This document shows, one piece after another, positions 5,398 to 7,454 of a stretch of 7,454 bases of DNA; the first letter of the stretch is position 1, and every line of letters starts with the position of its first letter. Both the position numbers and the translations under genes were made by a program. The stretch is from Stigonema ocellatum SAG 48.90 = DSM 106950 (GTDB lineage Bacteria > Cyanobacteriota > Cyanobacteriia > Cyanobacteriales > Nostocaceae). The notes under the pieces are model-generated. The model ran no database searches. It was not told the origin of the DNA and worked only from the letters and a program-made list of their open reading frames with translations. The stretch is from NCBI GenBank assembly GCA_016903675.1, contig JADQBA010000262.1:1-7454 (forward strand), read 5' to 3'.

Positions 5398-6048
5398 TCA
5401 TGGGTTATTTAGATTCTCAATACTCAGTAGCCATTGGTTAAAATGCTGACATTGCTGACGTATTGAATCCAGCCCAATATCTATAGCTACCAGGGAACCA
5501 TGCAGTGGTTTGTCATATCCATCACAACAATTGCGAATTCGTTTGGATGGTGCGGTGAGCGGATTGTCGTTAATATGCTCAGGTGAAGGAAAAGCATTGC
5601 GATCCGCTTGCAAAATACTGACTACACTTTTACCAAACCACGCAGAAAAAGCCTGTGGATTACTATATAAAAGTCCTTCAAACTCGTGAACTAGCAAATT
5701 CGGGATAAAATTCTCGTGTCCAATATCCTTGCCCATGTTCTGTTCAAGATATGCAGCCTTCTGAAACGGATTACTAGTTTTTGGCAGGGAACTGCTTCCT
5801 GGAAAATCATTGGGCAAGCCATACAAATCAAACATTGTGGTGACAAATGCTGATTCATCTTCAAGACACTTGCGATTTATCTGCGGCTTAATTTTTGCGT
5901 AGCTGACCACACCACCTTTACTCGTTGAACTGGTTTTCACTAGGATAGGGTTAAGGTAAATATTTTTCGCCAGAAAATGCTCGTAGAGCAGTTCTCTAAC
6001 GAATGTTTCTTCTGTTTGTCCTTCAACGAAAATATGAACCCGGATCAT
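5398..6048 (-). CDS. DUF4276 family TOPRIM-like protein
   Basis: The chosen start, ATG 6048-6046, gives 216 residues. It overlaps the TGA of the ATPase gene by 4 bp (ATGA) and has GGGAG (6058-6062) nine bases upstream. Key positions are Glu9 in IFVEGQTEETF, Asp74 in TMFDLYGLP, and His121, Glu122 and Glu124 in LLVHEFEGLLYS. These match DUF4276, a family related to TOPRIM domains, where a glutamate and further acidic residues bind metal for nucleic-acid cleavage. The length is normal for the family. The tight coupling to an SMC-like ATPase argues for a complex, as in split OLD-type nucleases and the ATPase-TOPRIM pair of PARIS. Nuclease activity and defence role are inference. No terminator is visible after the gene. 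Confidence 0.88.
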   Translation of the reverse strand: MIRVHIFVEGQTEETFVRELLYEHFLAKNIYLNPILVKTSSTSKGGVVSYAKIKPQINRKCLEDESAFVTTMFDLYGLPNDFPGSSSLPKTSNPFQKAAYLEQNMGKDIGHENFIPNLLVHEFEGLLYSNPQAFSAWFGKSVVSILQADRNAFPSPEHINDNPLTAPSKRIRNCCDGYDKPLHGSLVAIDIGLDSIRQQCQHFNQWLLSIENLNNP

Positions 6049-7133
6049 CTTGAGGGTCTCCCGCCTAAGACGTTCTTCTTCCACAGTTCACCCAAACTAT
6101 AATCTTGTAGCCACACCTCCAAGTCATGCTTATCTAGCCTGCGAAGTGATGATTTTCCCTGCTCGCGGTCTACAACAATCACGTCATTTGGCTCAAATTC
6201 GTTAAGCAGTTCTATTGACTGAGTTGAAACAATCACTTGTTTTTTGGCAGTACGTACTAATGATGCCAAGATAGTGATTGCATAAGGATGGAGTCCCAGT
6301 TCTGGCTCATCAACTAAAATTGTTTCAGGCTGTAGATCTTCAGGCTGTAGGAAAACCGTGGTCAGACATATGAAACGCAGTGTGCCATCTGAAAGTAGAT
6401 GCGCTTTGAAAGGAACATCCAGCCCCCGCTCGAACCATTCCAACTCGATCACCTCTTTGTTCTGTGGGGAGGGACGCAGATGAAAGTCCCCAAAGAAAGG
6501 GGCAACCAGCCGAATGGTTTTGACAATCTTCGTATAGGATAATGGATAGGTATCACGTAATAAATAAAGAAAAGCTGCCAGATTTCGTGCGTCAGGTCGC
6601 AGGTATGCGTTGTCATTTATCCCATGCGGCTGTTTTACATAAGCGCTGTCGCTAGTGTCATGAAAATGATAAACTCGCCACTGCTGAATAGTGGGTATGA
6701 CGTACCTATCTATTTGTGTGCCAGTTCCACTTAAAGCTAGCGTCTCAAAATGCCCCCTACCCATTTCATGCTCACCACTCATGTTCCACCAGAAGGACTC
6801 CCTAGTGAACATCAGGCGATTGTCCTGAGTTGGTTCTAGTGTGGCAAGATAGCCATTATTGCCGAAATATAATTGAAACTCTAACTGTTCCGTTGTTTTT
6901 CGCCCAAAATAAAGTATTGCATCAGGACCGCCTTGACGGCTAACATAAACTTGTAGGTTCTGCTCTAGTAATTGCTGAACCATCCGGAAGAAGCCGATAA
7001 AATTGGATTTTCCTGCCCCGTTAGCTCCAATCAAAACATTTAGTCTGGAAAGTTGAAGGTCACAGCTAGCAATAGATTTGAAACCTTTTAAAACTATTCT
7101 TGACAATTGTTTGTCATCATTCGTCCCTGTCAT
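6045..7133 (-). CDS. ABC/AAA-type ATPase (AAA_21, RecF/OLD-like), partner of DUF4276
   Basis: This 362-aa protein starts IVLKGFKSIASCDLQLSRLN (residues 13-32). Walker A follows (GANGAGKS, 36-43), then a long helical/insert region 50-240, the ABC signature-like LLSDGTLRF (246-254), Walker B TILVDEPELGLHP (271-283), and a switch segment STQS (303-306) in place of the usual THS. The layout matches the short SMC/RecF-like ATPases of conflict systems, with the head domain and no TOPRIM of their own. ATG at 7133 overlaps the upstream stop as ATGA and has GGGAG at 7142-7146. The C-terminus overlaps the DUF4276 gene. Such ATPases sense or clamp invading DNA or proteins and regulate a partner effector; that role here is inference. 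Confidence 0.93.
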   Translation of the reverse strand: MTGTNDDKQLSRIVLKGFKSIASCDLQLSRLNVLIGANGAGKSNFIGFFRMVQQLLEQNLQVYVSRQGGPDAILYFGRKTTEQLEFQLYFGNNGYLATLEPTQDNRLMFTRESFWWNMSGEHEMGRGHFETLALSGTGTQIDRYVIPTIQQWRVYHFHDTSDSAYVKQPHGINDNAYLRPDARNLAAFLYLLRDTYPLSYTKIVKTIRLVAPFFGDFHLRPSPQNKEVIELEWFERGLDVPFKAHLLSDGTLRFICLTTVFLQPEDLQPETILVDEPELGLHPYAITILASLVRTAKKQVIVSTQSIELLNEFEPNDVIVVDREQGKSSLRRLDKHDLEVWLQDYSLGELWKKNVLGGRPSR

Positions 7134-7285
7134 AGAACAATCTCCCAGTATCTGCGCGCTTTGTTTGCTCGCTTCATGAATCCACCTTTCTTCATAGTAC
7201 TGACTTGATCAACGAAGGCGATCGCGTGACTGGGCGTGTTCTGAATCTTGAGATTGCCCTTAATAACAACGAATGCACGTTCCAT
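7130..7285 (-). CDS. Small 51-aa basic protein, first gene of ATPase-DUF4276 operon
   Basis: ATG at 7285-7283 has GGAG (7293-7296) seven bases upstream and is preferred over a TTG at 7336 that would add 17 residues. The product starts MERAFVVIKGNLKIQNTPSH, continues AIAFVDQVSTM, and ends in a basic stretch KKGGFMKRANKARRYWEIVL. I do not recognise a family. Its TGA (7132-7130) overlaps the ATPase ATG by 4 bp, and the ATPase Shine-Dalgarno lies inside its last codons, so it is built into the operon and may be translationally coupled. It contains a HIP1 site (7218-7225). It could be a third component, an inhibitor or antitoxin, a leader peptide, or the tail of a decayed gene. Confidence 0.6.
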   Translation of the reverse strand: MERAFVVIKGNLKIQNTPSHAIAFVDQVSTMKKGGFMKRANKARRYWEIVL

Positions 7286-7454
7286 TAGACATCTCCGAAA
7301 AACGCCAATACCTCTCTGTGACTGGGTTTCAATCAAGCGATCGCGACTGAATTGTACACTCCAGTTTCAACACAAAAATAAGGTTTTGAGATAGTTCCTG
7401 TTAATAAATTGGCTAAAAATAGTGTATGTATACACCAATCTTTATCCGATTCTG
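7286..7454 (-). promoter_or_regulatory. Upstream region of the three-gene operon, with 14-bp inverted repeat
   Basis: No gene is seen here. Reading toward the operon there is an inverted repeat with 6-bp arms GTGTAT/ATACAC and a 2-bp spacer (7422-7435), a -10-like TACAAT near 7354-7359, a HIP1 site (7337-7344), and then the Shine-Dalgarno GGAG. No good -35 lies 17 bp upstream of TACAAT. The inverted repeat may be an operator, but this is unproven. Confidence 0.4.

Noticed and set aside
5398..6084. 228-codon version of the DUF4276 gene starting at 6084
   Set aside because: The extra 12 residues lie inside the ATPase end and add no family text; ATG 6048 gives the ATGA overlap with a GGGAG site.
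7130..7336. 68-codon version of the small protein with TTG start at 7336
   Set aside because: No ribosome site was seen before the TTG; ATG 7285 has GGAG at proper spacing.

Overview
The window looks like accessory DNA from a filamentous or otherwise large-genome cyanobacterium. Evidence: seven copies of the HIP1 octamer GCGATCGC (starting at 1190, 1527, 1639, 3717, 4180, 7218 and 7337), short heptamer-type tandem repeats, a long WD40 array with a cap typical of cyanobacterial WD40 NTPase-type proteins, and remnants of DUF433/DUF5615 toxin-antitoxin (TA) genes. The genus cannot be named from the sequence.

Layout. (1) 1-947, plus strand: 3' end of a large WD40 protein made of near-identical 123-bp repeats, followed by a TAATTCG tandem repeat and a 20-bp-stem palindrome. 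(2) 1123-2169, minus strand: two successive DUF433-DUF5615 TA modules, both decayed. The downstream antitoxin carries an in-frame TAG, its toxin is cut after roughly 35 codons, and the upstream module has a frameshifted antitoxin joined in frame to an unidentified segment plus a broken toxin. (3) 2258-4608: a MerR-family regulator (minus) divergent from an oxidoreductase operon (plus), with a perfect 16-bp palindrome in an over-long promoter spacer between them. In the operon only the aldo/keto reductase is intact. The first gene is a 42-codon stump of a short-chain dehydrogenase and the last is a quinone oxidoreductase with an internal out-of-frame deletion. (4) 4613-5397: debris, with a probable Ser/Thr kinase fragment, interspersed repeats and a 75-aa gene resembling the N-terminus of a cyanobacterial family. 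(5) 5398-7285, minus strand: a compact three-gene operon (51-aa small protein, ABC/AAA-type ATPase, DUF4276 TOPRIM-like protein) joined by two 4-bp ATGA overlaps.

How the genes work together. Region 3 looks like a regulator-controlled electrophile or carbonyl detoxification locus that has lost most of its enzymes. Region 5 is intact and is the best candidate for an active, poorly described system. An SMC/RecF-like ATPase translationally coupled to a TOPRIM-like protein parallels split OLD-type and PARIS-type anti-phage systems, here with an extra small first gene. The surrounding dead TA modules, gene stumps and WD40 sensor-type gene fit a high-turnover defence neighbourhood.
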